Positions 14,462 to 22,240 of a stretch of DNA of 38,475 nt are shown here, piece after piece. The notes under the pieces were generated by a model, which did not search any database, was not told the origin of the DNA, and was given only the letters and a program-made list of their open reading frames with translations. Both the position numbers and the translations under genes were made by a program. Location of the stretch: contig JAJPJW010000096.1 of the NCBI GenBank assembly GCA_021324075.1, positions 1 to 38,475 on the forward strand, read 5' to 3'. This DNA comes from Pseudomonadota bacterium (GTDB lineage Bacteria; Oederibacteriota; Muellerivitia; Muellerivitales; Muellerivitaceae). How positions within the stretch are numbered: the first letter of the stretch is position 1; every line of letters begins with the position of its first letter.

Positions 14462-15406
14462 ATGCAATGTCCCAATTGCCGTTTGGAACAGCCGGATAAC
14501 GCCGAGGCCTGCAGTGGCTGCGGGTTGATCTTCGCCAAATGGAGGGAACGCCACCCCGAGGCGGCGGCGCCCCCCAAGGCCGCCCCCCCGCCCCAACCGG
14601 CCTCCTTCCGGGACGACCCCCTCTCCGAAAATCTCAGCCTCGAAAGCGCCGGCCCCGGCCCTTCGAAGGATGCCCCCGGCCCGCCGCCCGCAGAAGAGCC
14701 CTACATCCCCCCGGCAAACCGGTGGAGCAAACCCCTGCCCGAACCGGAATACCAGGAGTTTCCGGTGAAGAAATTCGCCATCATCGCCATCGGCCTCCTG
14801 TCCCTCGGCCTGGGCGGCTACTTTTTCCTGCCGTCGCTGAAGGGCGGCTATGCCACCCCCAAAGTCATCGAACGCCCCACTTCCATCGCGGGCAGTGCCA
14901 TCCAAACGACGCAGGAACCGACCTGGACCCCCGTTCCCTGCGGCTACCCCTTCGACACCTGCACCCCCACGCCCATCGCCACCCCCATGACCATTTCGGG
15001 GCCGGCCTGGCAGTACCACGGCCGGGTGCTGGACGAACTGCACCTCTCCCCGATCAACGGGGCCAATATCATCTTCTATAACAACGGGGTGGCCGTGACC
15101 GCCACCACCAACGCCGACGGCATGTTCCAGATTTCCGTGCCGCCGCTTTCGGGCAAGGAAACCTACGAGGTCGAGCTCCACCATCCCAATTTCAGGGACG
15201 GCTATTGGATGGAGGACCCGGAGGGCTTTTCGGAACAGGACCGCATCGCCCGGGCCTACGACTACCCGGAGAACGAGCACCTTCGTGGCAAGGACGGCGG
15301 CGGCGGGGAGGACCAAAACCTGGTTTTCTCCATGTTCCCGGGGCAATTGACCGAGCAGGAACAAATGTGGATCCAAAACGCCCGGCCTTCCCAGCCCTCG
15401 CAATAA
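14462..15406 (+). CDS. Zinc-ribbon protein with one TM helix and carboxypeptidase-regulatory-like domain
   Basis: This 314-aa protein opens with a zinc ribbon (CPNC at 3-6, CSGC at 17-20), then a Pro-rich linker, a single hydrophobic helix at about 105-125 (FAIIAIGLLSLGLGGYFFLP), a short Thr-Pro segment with CGYPFDTCTPTP (160-171), and a beta-rich domain of about 183-290. WQYHGRVLDELHLSPINGANI and TTNADGMFQISVPP in that domain resemble carboxypeptidase-regulatory (CnaB-like) folds. The topology would put the zinc ribbon in the cytoplasm and the beta domain outside. Function is unknown. The ribosome site is poor. The next gene follows after 31 bp and is probably co-transcribed. Confidence 0.8.
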   Translation: MQCPNCRLEQPDNAEACSGCGLIFAKWRERHPEAAAPPKAAPPPQPASFRDDPLSENLSLESAGPGPSKDAPGPPPAEEPYIPPANRWSKPLPEPEYQEFPVKKFAIIAIGLLSLGLGGYFFLPSLKGGYATPKVIERPTSIAGSAIQTTQEPTWTPVPCGYPFDTCTPTPIATPMTISGPAWQYHGRVLDELHLSPINGANIIFYNNGVAVTATTNADGMFQISVPPLSGKETYEVELHHPNFRDGYWMEDPEGFSEQDRIARAYDYPENEHLRGKDGGGGEDQNLVFSMFPGQLTEQEQMWIQNARPSQPSQ

Positions 15407-15437
15407 AGCCGGGGGAAACCACCCGCGGAGGTGGAGC

Positions 15438-16241
15438 ATGAAAAAAAACCTTTGGCGGGCCGGGCTCCTGGCCTTCATCCTGGCGGGGGCTTCCCTGGCC
15501 TGGGGAAACACGATCTACAGCCGCGCGCCCCAGTTCAACCTGCCCGACGGCGCCATCGCCTTCATGGGGTGTTATTGGTCCCCTTTAAGCATTACCGGAA
15601 GCGGCGGGGATACCTCCGCCCCGCCGGCGGTCCCGGGGGCCCCCAACAACAACGGTAACCTCTACAATTCGGGCAACGTCAAGGTGGGGGTCGACACCAA
15701 CATGTTGGGGCAAATGATCGGGGACCAGATCGTCGGGGACCAAGCGCCCCCGACTTCCGATGAGGCGACCCAACAGGCCGACGCGGCGGTGATGCAAAAG
15801 GCCGCGGATATGAGTCTTTCCATCACGCCGGTGGCCTACAGCACCGTCTACCAGAACGCCCTCCTGATGCACGTTTTGAGCCCCGTCAAATGGGGTTACA
15901 ACCCCCAACTCACCCAGTACTGCGGGATGAAGCCCTATATCCTCATCGGCATCGTGGATTACTGCGACGCCTATCCCTGCTCGGCCAAGGTCAAGGAAAA
16001 GGACAAGGACCAGCCCATCGCCTATTTCGGCAAGAGGTCCATCCTGGAGCAGGATACGGACGTCTTCGCCAACAAGGGCGCCCAGCACGCGGTGGCGCTG
16101 GAATTCTTCCTCATCTCCACGGCGGACGGGAAAACCCTCTGGCAGGGAAACCTCATGACCACCGGCGGCAAGGGAGCCGGCTACGAAGGCCTCACGACGG
16201 GCCTGGTGGAGAATGCCTTGAAGAATTTGATGCACAAATAG
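15438..16241 (+). CDS. Secreted protein of unknown function
   Basis: This 267-aa protein has a typical signal peptide (MKKNLWRAGLLAFILAGASLAWG). GGAGGTGG lies just before the ATG. The middle contains a conserved-looking stretch (TPVAYSTVYQNALLMHVLSP, then MKPYILIGIVDYCDAYPCSA), and the end reads ALEFFLISTADGKTLWQGNL, followed by GGKGAGYEGLTTGLVENALK. The last pattern is reminiscent of periplasmic lipoproteins of the CsgG/GNA1162 type, in which a C-terminal strand is followed by a helix, but similarity is weak and there is no lipobox. Likely periplasmic or surface-exposed. It lies 31 bp behind the zinc-ribbon/TM protein gene. Confidence 0.75.
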   Translation: MKKNLWRAGLLAFILAGASLAWGNTIYSRAPQFNLPDGAIAFMGCYWSPLSITGSGGDTSAPPAVPGAPNNNGNLYNSGNVKVGVDTNMLGQMIGDQIVGDQAPPTSDEATQQADAAVMQKAADMSLSITPVAYSTVYQNALLMHVLSPVKWGYNPQLTQYCGMKPYILIGIVDYCDAYPCSAKVKEKDKDQPIAYFGKRSILEQDTDVFANKGAQHAVALEFFLISTADGKTLWQGNLMTTGGKGAGYEGLTTGLVENALKNLMHK

Positions 16242-16255
16242 GAAGGTGCGGTAAC

Positions 16256-16393
16256 GGGTCAGTTTGAGTTAGCTCCCCCTTTGAAAAAGGGGGCAGGGGG
16301 GTATTAGTCTTTTCCCATGCCAAGCAATAAATTTAACTCCCCCTTAATCCCCCTCTTTCAGAGGGGGAGAACGAGTTGGATTCAAACTGACCC
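16256..16393. mobile_element. MITE-like element with 12-bp perfect terminal inverted repeats
   Basis: The ends GGGTCAGTTTGA (16256-16267) and TCAAACTGACCC (16382-16393) are perfect inverted repeats. Inside, each arm carries a hairpin of the CTCCCCCTTTGAAAAAGGGGG type, with the right-arm version near 16347-16370. The element is 138 bp, has no coding capacity and fills the gap between two same-strand genes. No clear target-site duplication is seen (AAC on the left, ATC on the right). The structure is that of a miniature inverted-repeat element mobilised by a transposase elsewhere. Confidence 0.75.
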
Positions 16394-16437
16394 ATCACCA
16401 AAGATGTCGGTTCCGCTTTTAACCGGAAGGAGGCTTT

Positions 16438-16920
16438 ATGAAATTAAATTCCATCCTGCGTGATTGCCGGTCGAACTGGAAGCCCCTGCTGGGGGCGGCC
16501 TTCCTGATGGTGTCCCTCTTGGGCCCGGTGGCCTGGTACAGCCGGGTCCATCCCCATTTATGGACCTATGAAAACGATCCTGTCGCCGACCTGGACCAAA
16601 AAGCAGTGCGGGATTACCGGTTGGGCCATTACCAAGAAGCGGAAATGGGTTTCCGCGCCGCCACGGTTTTGGAGCCCACCCGAATGGAACTTTGGTACAA
16701 CCTGGGCAACGCCTGCTTCAAGCAGGGGAAATACCAGCAGGCGATGCAGGCCTACCAGAAGGCCTATGACCTGGCCCCCACCGACCCCGACGTTTTTTTC
16801 AACCTGAACCTGGCCTTGCGGAAAATGATGGGGGCGCGGGCCCCCACCGCAGGGGAGGGAAAGGCGGCTTTCTACCGGTGGGACCCACGCCGATTCGTGG
16901 ATTTAAACCCCGAAGCTTAA
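16438..16920 (+). CDS. Membrane-anchored TPR protein
   Basis: This 160-aa protein has one N-terminal hydrophobic helix (about 17-35, LLGAAFLMVSLLGPVAWY), then tetratricopeptide repeats: VRDYRLGHYQEAEMGFRAATVLEP and WYNLGNACFKQGKYQQAMQAYQKAYDLAP, with a partial third, DPDVFFNLNLAL. TPR domains bind other proteins; the partner is unknown. AAGGAGG (16427-16433) lies 4 nt before the ATG. It ends in a 4-bp overlap with the convergent barrel protein gene. The MITE directly upstream separates it from the previous gene, so its promoter may lie in or near that element. Confidence 0.85.
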   Translation: MKLNSILRDCRSNWKPLLGAAFLMVSLLGPVAWYSRVHPHLWTYENDPVADLDQKAVRDYRLGHYQEAEMGFRAATVLEPTRMELWYNLGNACFKQGKYQQAMQAYQKAYDLAPTDPDVFFNLNLALRKMMGARAPTAGEGKAAFYRWDPRRFVDLNPEA

Positions 16921-17510
16921 AAGAAGAAATAACCCGCTTCGATGCCGAAATTGCTGGCGTCCGTCTTGCCGATGCCCGAGCTGGGTGACTGGTAGGAGAT
17001 GGAAGTGTACCGGACGCCCAGGTTCCAGCTTTTCGCGAAGGTGTAGTCGACCTGGGTCACCAGCCCCAGGGCGTTGTCGAAGTTGACGTTGATGGCCGAC
17101 AAGGCGCCGCTGCCGGTAAGCGAATTGGCGAAATGATAGGTGGGTCCGGCGCCGAACCTTAAGTCCCCCACATGGCCCATCACCAGCAGCTCGGCGGGGA
17201 AGCGGAAAAAACTAACATCGGCGTTCGACGCCTGGCTGATGGTGCTGAACTTCACTCCCAGGGTCGCCTGCAGGTCGATGGTCAGGGGGTTCAGGTCGGC
17301 CAAACCTTCCAAGGCCAGTCCCCCAAAGGCTGAAAGCCCCTGCCCGGCCAGGACATCCTGGGTGGACCCATCGGTGTAAACAACGGTGAAAAGCTTGGTG
17401 CCGCCGAATTCGGCGTTGCACCCGGCCAAAAGATGGGGCGTCACGGCCCGCGCCATGGCCGGCACACAGGCCAAGAGGGTCAAAAGACAGAGGCGGCTTA
17501 ACTTTTTCAT
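16917..17510 (-). CDS. Outer-membrane beta-barrel-like protein
   Basis: This 197-aa protein has a signal peptide (about 1-22, LCLLTLLACVPAMARA) followed by alternating hydrophobic and polar strands. Examples are LGVKFSTISQASNADVSFFRFPAELLVMG, VGDLRFGAGPTYHF and SWNLGVRYTSISYQ. It ends in NFGIEAGYFFF, with the C-terminal Phe expected for BAM-dependent outer-membrane proteins. It looks like the small eight-stranded OmpA/OmpX-like barrels. Function unknown. GAGGAG precedes the ATG. Its stop overlaps the TPR gene end by 4 bp (convergent). Confidence 0.8.
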   Translation of the reverse strand: MKKLSRLCLLTLLACVPAMARAVTPHLLAGCNAEFGGTKLFTVVYTDGSTQDVLAGQGLSAFGGLALEGLADLNPLTIDLQATLGVKFSTISQASNADVSFFRFPAELLVMGHVGDLRFGAGPTYHFANSLTGSGALSAINVNFDNALGLVTQVDYTFAKSWNLGVRYTSISYQSPSSGIGKTDASNFGIEAGYFFF

Positions 17511-17808
17511 GGATTCTCCTCGGGGGTTTGGTGTTGCAACGGTTTATTTTACCCAAGGATTCCCGTTTCGGCGTTTCTTTCCCGTAAAAATCTGGGGGTC
17601 AAAACAGGGGCCGGGGCCTGTTTGGGCTCGATAAATCTCGCCCCTCGCCCCGGCACACCCAAAACGGCCCCTCGGCATGAGGGCCTCGGGGCAGGGGGCA
17701 GAGGGCAAGACCCAAGGCCGGCCCGCCGGGTTTTATTGTTTGAAGCCGCAAAAAAACCTGGGGTAAACTGGGGGCCTTCTTCCAATCTTTTCGGTGAAAG
17801 GCGATTCT
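17511..17808. other. Divergent intergenic region
   Basis: About 300 bp separate the minus-strand barrel gene from the plus-strand TAXI protein gene. I see no supported gene. A GC-rich hairpin of GGCCCCTC/GAGGGCC type lies around 17670-17690. Both promoters should be here but no convincing consensus pair stands out. Confidence 0.4.
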
Positions 17809-19131
17809 ATGGCCAATCCACCCCTGCGGAAGCCGAACCTGGGCAAGCCCCTTTTTTCCCGCAAGACCCTGGTCAGCCTCCTGGTCATCGGCAGCATCCT
17901 CCTCGTCTCGGTCGTCTGGCTGGTGAACAGGCTCCATCCCCTCCCGCCCCACCGGATCACCCTGGCCACCGGGCCCGAAGGCAGCTCCTACGCCTTTTAC
18001 GGCAAGCGCTACAAGATCCTCCTGGCCAAGGAAGGGATCGACGTGGAACTCAAGGCCACCAACGGCGGGCTGGACAACCTCAAACTCCTGCGCGACCCCC
18101 ATTCGGGGGTGGAAGCGGGCTTCGTGGAGGGAGGGGTGGCGACGGAAGCCGACGGCCAGGATTTGGATTCCCTGGGGACCATCGGCTACGAGCCGGTCTG
18201 GCTTTTTACCCATATCCCCGTCACCGACAAGGCCCTCTTCGCCTTGAAGGGCAAACGCGTGGCGGTGGGGCCGGAGGGCAGTGATTCCCGCGCCCTGGTG
18301 GAGGAACTACTCAAGCGCAGCAACCTGAACCTGGGGTTTTACCAGGCCTCCAGCCTGGAGCCGGAGGAGGCCACCAACCAGCTGCTCGCGGGCAAGGTGG
18401 ACGCGGCCATCCTGATGATGAACTGGGGCAACCCCCTCGTGCGCAAGCTGGTCGACGCCCCCGGCATCTACCTGGCCAACTTCACGCGCGCCGACGCCTA
18501 TGTGGCGCTTTTCCCCTCGCTTTATAAAAAAGTCCTGCCCGCGGGCGTGGGCGACCTGGAAACCAACCGCCCGGCGAAGGACACGACCCTCCTGGCCACC
18601 AAGACCAGCCTCATCGTTCGGGGCAACCTGCACCCGGCCCTGCAATACCTGCTGTTGGAGGCCGCCAGCCAGATCCATTCCCACGCGGGGGTGCTGGCCA
18701 AGGCCGGCGAATTCCCGGCGGCCGAGGCGCTGGAAATCGACCTCTCCCCCGACGCCCGCCACTACTACAAGTCCGGACGGCCCTTCCTGCAGCGCTACAT
18801 GCCCTTCTGGCTGGCCGCCCTGGTGGAACAGCTGGTGGTCTTGATCATCCCGATCCTGGGCATCCTCTACCCCCTGGGCAAGGGGCTGGCCTCGCTTTAC
18901 GGCTGGGGCATGCAGCGCAAGATCTACCTCATTTACGGGGAACTGCATTTCCTGGAGTCGGAAATCGACAAGCTGGGCAAGCGCGCCCCCACCAAAGAAA
19001 TACTGGACCATATGAAACGGCTGGAAGAACGCGCCAACCGGGTGAAGGTGGCCTCCAACTATATGCCCATGCTCTACAGCCTGAAGGAAACGGTCGCCTA
19101 TGTGCGCAGCCGGCTGGGCAAAGCCAGGTAA
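17809..19131 (+). CDS. TAXI-family solute-binding protein with membrane anchors
   Basis: This 440-aa protein starts at the ATG at 17809 (GAAAGG 8 nt upstream); a GTG 15 bp earlier is less likely. One N-terminal helix (about 23-43, LVSLLVIGSILLVSVVWLV) is followed by the periplasmic binding fold of the TRAP-associated extracytoplasmic immunogenic (TAXI)/NMT1-like family. Family segments include RITLATGPEGSSYAFYGKRY, LLRDPHSGVEAGFVEGGVA and LKGKRVAVGPEGSDSRAL, and also EEATNQLLAGKVDAAILMM. A second hydrophobic helix (about 340-365, FWLAALVEQLVVLIIPILGIL) leads to a basic, helical cytoplasmic tail. TAXI proteins normally feed a TRAP 4TM/12TM permease with dicarboxylates or amino acids, but no permease gene is adjacent. 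A sensor-like or orphan role is possible. Confidence 0.85.
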   Translation: MANPPLRKPNLGKPLFSRKTLVSLLVIGSILLVSVVWLVNRLHPLPPHRITLATGPEGSSYAFYGKRYKILLAKEGIDVELKATNGGLDNLKLLRDPHSGVEAGFVEGGVATEADGQDLDSLGTIGYEPVWLFTHIPVTDKALFALKGKRVAVGPEGSDSRALVEELLKRSNLNLGFYQASSLEPEEATNQLLAGKVDAAILMMNWGNPLVRKLVDAPGIYLANFTRADAYVALFPSLYKKVLPAGVGDLETNRPAKDTTLLATKTSLIVRGNLHPALQYLLLEAASQIHSHAGVLAKAGEFPAAEALEIDLSPDARHYYKSGRPFLQRYMPFWLAALVEQLVVLIIPILGILYPLGKGLASLYGWGMQRKIYLIYGELHFLESEIDKLGKRAPTKEILDHMKRLEERANRVKVASNYMPMLYSLKETVAYVRSRLGKAR

Positions 19132-19174
19132 GTTTATTTCGTTTTTTTATATCGGAAGCCGGACGGGAGTTCCT

Positions 19175-20098
19175 ATGAAGCGGTGGATATGGCTTGTCCT
19201 TGTTTTCATTCCGGCGGTTCTTACGGCTTCCGAAAAGCTTGAACCCTTGGTGGGTTCCCCGCTTTACGGCCAAGCCATGGGCCTCTACCAGAAGGGAAGT
19301 TACTCCAAGGCCTTGAAGGCCCTGAAAAAGGCCTTCCTGGCCGAGCCCCAAAACTGGCGGATCCCCCAGGCCATGGGGGACTGCTACCTGCACCTGAAAG
19401 ATCCAGCCAAGGCCGCCGAGGCCTACGGCCAAAGCCTGGCCCTGCATCCCGACAACCCCGCCCTGCAACGGTTCCTTTACGGCCAGGAAGAGACAACTCC
19501 GGCCCCCACCCCCGCTCCCTCCTCGCGGCCCATCGAATTCTCCCTTTCCATCGGACCGAATTTCCCGTTCCAAAACAACAGCCTGACCGGAGGTTGGAAT
19601 GAAGGTATCCAAGCGAGTTTTTACCTCGGAGTCCGCCCCTTACCCGATTGGGCTTTCGGAATCCAGGCCGACGCCTTGGGCATCGTGGCCGACAACCCGA
19701 CCACCCTCTCGTCCTACACCTATCCGCCCTATCTTGCGAGTTATTCCGGACCCCGGCTGAGCGTCGCGGGAGGGAACCTGGCTTTGGACGCCAAATATTA
19801 TTTCCTGCCCCCAACCAACCCGGTCGGTTTCTATGCCCGGGGCGGACCGGGGCTTTCCCTGCTTTACCGTTCCAAAGGGAAGGTCCAGGTTTTTGATTCG
19901 AATAATTCCACGACCTTCGATGAATATCTCCCGGAAATTTTCCGTTACGCACCCTCCGCCCAGGCGGGGTTCGGGTTCACGATCAAAAGCGAGGAAGCGG
20001 TCAGGCTTTTCCTCGAATGCCGGGCCACCTACGGCTTTTTTTACAATGACCCTTTGTTTTATGGTTCCGTCACCGGCGGGCTGTTGATCGACCTTTGA
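19175..20098 (+). CDS. TPR protein with C-terminal outer-membrane barrel-like domain
   Basis: This 307-aa protein starts at the ATG at 19175, giving a signal peptide (MKRWIWLVLVFIPAVLTA) with GGGAG upstream. Upstream extension of the frame overlaps the previous gene and is not needed. TPR-like repeats lie at about 30-100 (AMGLYQKGSYSKALKALKKAF, then MGDCYLHLKDPAKAAEAYGQ). A short Pro-Thr linker (TPAPTPAPSS) is followed by a beta-rich region: IEFSLSIGPNFPF, ASFYLGVRPLPDWAFGIQAD and GFYARGGPGLSLLYR. It ends in VTGGLLIDL. This pattern suggests a barrel linked to a periplasmic TPR. Function unknown. It ends 3 bp from the convergent response regulator gene. Confidence 0.8.
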   Translation: MKRWIWLVLVFIPAVLTASEKLEPLVGSPLYGQAMGLYQKGSYSKALKALKKAFLAEPQNWRIPQAMGDCYLHLKDPAKAAEAYGQSLALHPDNPALQRFLYGQEETTPAPTPAPSSRPIEFSLSIGPNFPFQNNSLTGGWNEGIQASFYLGVRPLPDWAFGIQADALGIVADNPTTLSSYTYPPYLASYSGPRLSVAGGNLALDAKYYFLPPTNPVGFYARGGPGLSLLYRSKGKVQVFDSNNSTTFDEYLPEIFRYAPSAQAGFGFTIKSEEAVRLFLECRATYGFFYNDPLFYGSVTGGLLIDL

Positions 20099-20101
20099 CC
20101 C

Positions 20102-20596
20102 TTAAACCGGCAGGCGGGCCTCCTCGAGCCAGTATTTCTTCACCAACCCTATAAGACCCACCAGGTTCCTGTATTCCATGGGTTTGCTCAGGAAGGAGTT
20201 AGCCCCCTCGTGGTAGCTTTGCGTGATGTCGTGCTCGGTGTGGGATGAGGTGAGGATGATGATCGGGATCTTGCGCAGGTCCCGGTCGTTCTTGATGATC
20301 CGCAGGGCCTCGTGGCCGTCCACCCGGGGCATATAAAGGTCCAGCAGTATCAGGCAGGGAAGGATCCCCGCCGGCGTCAACAGGGAGGGTTTGCACTCCT
20401 CCAAGAGGTGGATCAGGTCCAAACCGTTGCCCACGAAACGGAAGGGCTCCTCGACCCCGTTGTCCTCCAAAGCCTTCTTCAGCAACAGCTGGTCCCCTTG
20501 GTTGTCGTCCACCACAACAAAGTATTTATCGCCATTGCTGTTTGAAGCTTCGGGAGCTTTTTCAAGTGTCGGGCCTTGCGGGTCGGTCGGGTTCAT
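20102..20596 (-). CDS. Single-domain response regulator (REC)
   Basis: This 164-aa protein starts at the ATG at 20596, where AGAAGG lies 5 nt upstream; an ATG 33 bp earlier has no usable ribosome site. It is one receiver domain: FVVVDDNQGDQ (acidic pair Asp30, Asp31), LILLDLYMPRVDG (phospho-acceptor Asp86), IIILTSS (Thr116) and FLSKPM (Lys138). The sequence most resembles Rcp1-type regulators, which are phosphorylated by phytochrome-like or hybrid histidine kinases. There is no output domain, and no kinase gene is adjacent, so it probably passes phosphate or acts by protein contact. The first ~20 residues are disordered. Confidence 0.9.
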   Translation of the reverse strand: MNPTDPQGPTLEKAPEASNSNGDKYFVVVDDNQGDQLLLKKALEDNGVEEPFRFVGNGLDLIHLLEECKPSLLTPAGILPCLILLDLYMPRVDGHEALRIIKNDRDLRKIPIIILTSSHTEHDITQSYHEGANSFLSKPMEYRNLVGLIGLVKKYWLEEARLPV

Positions 20597-20793
20597 GGCG
20601 GCCTTCTTTTCTATGGGGATGTATCCCATCCCTCTATTTTCACGCTAGGCCTCTTCAAACGACAAAAGCAAGTGCGAAAATGATTTCGCCGCCCGACCGG
20701 GCCTTGAGGCCACCCCATATATGGGGTGCGTTGGCTGCACGGGCCGGGGCAGGCTTTTTCATTTTATAATTAATCTTTTACTTAACTATCTTC

Positions 20794-20822
20794 TTGACAT
20801 TTAAGCTTTAGCTTAATAGTAT
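20794..20822 (+). promoter_or_regulatory. Promoter of the arsR-type gene with embedded operator
   Basis: A perfect -35 TTGACA (20794-20799), 17-bp spacer and -10 TAGTAT (20817-20822) lie just before the ATG at 20829. The spacer holds a perfect inverted repeat TTAAGC-TTTA-GCTTAA (20801-20816), placed where an ArsR repressor would block RNA polymerase. The predicted start of transcription, about 7 nt after the -10, falls at or next to the A of the ATG, so the mRNA appears leaderless. Confidence 0.7.
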
Positions 20823-20828
20823 CGCCCC

Positions 20829-21167
20829 ATGAACCGACGACCCGCCCATGAGGATGTCTTCCAGGCTATCGCCCATCCGGCCCGGCGAAAACTGTTGGAA
20901 TTATTGGAGAAAGGGGAACTGCCCGTGGGGGAACTGGCGAAGGATTTTCACGCCACCCCGCCCGCCCTCTCCCAACACCTGACGGTCCTCAAAAAGGCCG
21001 GATTGGTGGAGGAAAGGCGGCAAGGGCGCCAGAGGCTCTACCGGCTGACCCCCGAACCCCTGCAGGAAATTTCAGACTGGGTTGCGTCCCACAAAGCCTA
21101 TTGGGTGGTCAAGTTGGCCGCCCTGGGCGGCTATTTAAGGCAAAAGCATGGAAATCCAAAAACCTGA
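20829..21167 (+). CDS. ArsR-family transcriptional regulator
   Basis: This 112-aa winged-helix protein has the ArsR/SmtB pattern: FQAIAHPARRKLLELLEKGEL (11-31), the recognition-helix region LAKDFHATPPALSQHLTVLKKAGLV (about 39-63) and the wing EERRQGRQRLYRLTPEPL. No metal-binding ELCVCDL-type cysteine motif is present, so it is of the non-metal subtype commonly paired with SRPBCC/AHSA1 genes. It probably represses its own promoter through the inverted repeat at 20801-20816. No ribosome site precedes the ATG, which fits a leaderless transcript. The AHSA1-like gene follows after 62 bp, with a repeat half-copy in the gap. Confidence 0.92.
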   Translation: MNRRPAHEDVFQAIAHPARRKLLELLEKGELPVGELAKDFHATPPALSQHLTVLKKAGLVEERRQGRQRLYRLTPEPLQEISDWVASHKAYWVVKLAALGGYLRQKHGNPKT

Positions 21168-21186
21168 GATCACCACGTCGCCAACC

Positions 21187-21216
21187 ACCCCGATTGGGGC
21201 GGCTCCTCGTGATGAC
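21187..21216. repeat. Diverged half-copy of the CTCCTCG repeat in the arsR-SRPBCC gap
   Basis: ACCCCGATTGGGGCGG followed by CTCCTCGTGATGAC matches the segment at 6071-6100 in both the palindrome and the CTCCTCG...GAC end. It lies inside the presumed arsR-SRPBCC transcript, just ahead of the GGAGG ribosome site of the second gene. Confidence 0.5.
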
Positions 21217-21229
21217 AAATGGAGGAAGC

Positions 21230-21712
21230 ATGGCCAAGATTGAATTGGAAGCCTTTTACCCCTATCCCATCGGGCATGTTTGGGCGGCCCTGACCGAACC
21301 CGAGGCCCTGGGCCAATGGCTGATGCGCAACGAGAACTTCAAGCCCGTGAAGGGGCAAAAATTCAACTTTTACGCCAAGCCGGTCATGGGTTGGGACGGC
21401 AAGGCCCGCTGCGAGATCGTGGAAGTGGACAAGCCGCACAAGCTGGTCTGGACCCAGGCGGGGAACGACGAAGGGAAGGACCCCTTCACCATCACCTGGA
21501 CCCTCCAGGAAGAAGGCAAGGGCACAAGGCTGAGCCTATTGCACGAAGGTATCCACGGACTTCGGGGTGTGCTGATCAAGAAATTCATGGGCGAGGGGTG
21601 GAAGCGCATGTTCGACCAAAGGATCCCGCTGGTGCTGGAATACGCTTCCAAGAAAGGCTGGGGGAGTTTTCCCAAGGACCGGCGGTTGGTGGAAAGCGAC
21701 TGCCACGCCTGA
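21230..21712 (+). CDS. SRPBCC / AHSA1-like domain protein
   Basis: This 160-aa protein starts at the ATG at 21230 with GGAGGA upstream. The fold is START/Bet v1-like: FYPYPIGHVWAALTEPEALGQWLM at the N-terminus, then ARCEIVEVDKPHKLVWTQAG, and a C-terminal helix with GWKRMFDQRIPLVLEYA. This is the bacterial homologue group of activator of Hsp90 ATPase (AHSA1), which binds small hydrophobic ligands; bacterial ligands are mostly unknown. The ArsR-SRPBCC pair is a very common bacterial operon form, in which ArsR represses both genes. The stretch between them carries a repeat half-copy. Confidence 0.9.
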   Translation: MAKIELEAFYPYPIGHVWAALTEPEALGQWLMRNENFKPVKGQKFNFYAKPVMGWDGKARCEIVEVDKPHKLVWTQAGNDEGKDPFTITWTLQEEGKGTRLSLLHEGIHGLRGVLIKKFMGEGWKRMFDQRIPLVLEYASKKGWGSFPKDRRLVESDCHA

Positions 21713-21717
21713 AGGCG

Positions 21718-22053
21718 TCAGGCCTCGCCGATTTTGCGGTCCACGATGGAACAAAAGAGGTTGTAGAAATGATCGCGGCGTTCGGGGTTGGGCAGGTCCT
21801 TCTCGTAAAAACGGGCGAGATCGTTGAGGATATCCAGGTTCAGCGGGGCCAACTGGTGGGCGCGCAGCAGGCATTTTTCCGCGTCCTGGAGGGTGAATTT
21901 GGATCCGGGGGCATGCAGGATCAACGACGCTTTCTGCTTGAGGAAGCCGATATTCTTGGGGCTTTTGGCCAGGGCCTTTTCGACGACCTTCAGGGCCTCG
22001 ACGTAATTTTCATCGAGGAACAAGTCTTCCAATTCCGAAATTTCATGACTCAT
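21718..22053 (-). CDS. Small TPR-like protein of unknown function
   Basis: This 111-aa cytoplasmic protein is read from the ATG at 22053; a TTG 33 bp upstream is possible but adds atypical residues. It is almost all helical, with degenerate TPR units: FLDENYVEALKVVEKALAKSP, LQDAEKCLLRAHQLAPLNLDILNDLARFY, and a final helix DHFYNLFCSIVDRKI. I do not recognise a specific family. It lies convergent to the SRPBCC gene with a 5-bp gap. About 190 bp separate it from the aldo/keto reductase upstream on the same strand. Confidence 0.7.
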   Translation of the reverse strand: MSHEISELEDLFLDENYVEALKVVEKALAKSPKNIGFLKQKASLILHAPGSKFTLQDAEKCLLRAHQLAPLNLDILNDLARFYEKDLPNPERRDHFYNLFCSIVDRKIGEA

Positions 22054-22240
22054 GGCTTCGTCGTCCCTCTGGGGCCCCGGGATCAACCCGTCTTTTGAAC
22101 CGCTTTCATCGCGGAATGGGAAAAGCCCTTCGCTGAATATTAGACGACAGCCGGCGGGCCCAGGTCAAATGAAGAGAGGTAAAGATGCGGTAAAGGTCTT
22201 ACCCTTTCTAATATCTAATGCGGAAAAAATCAAACTGCCC

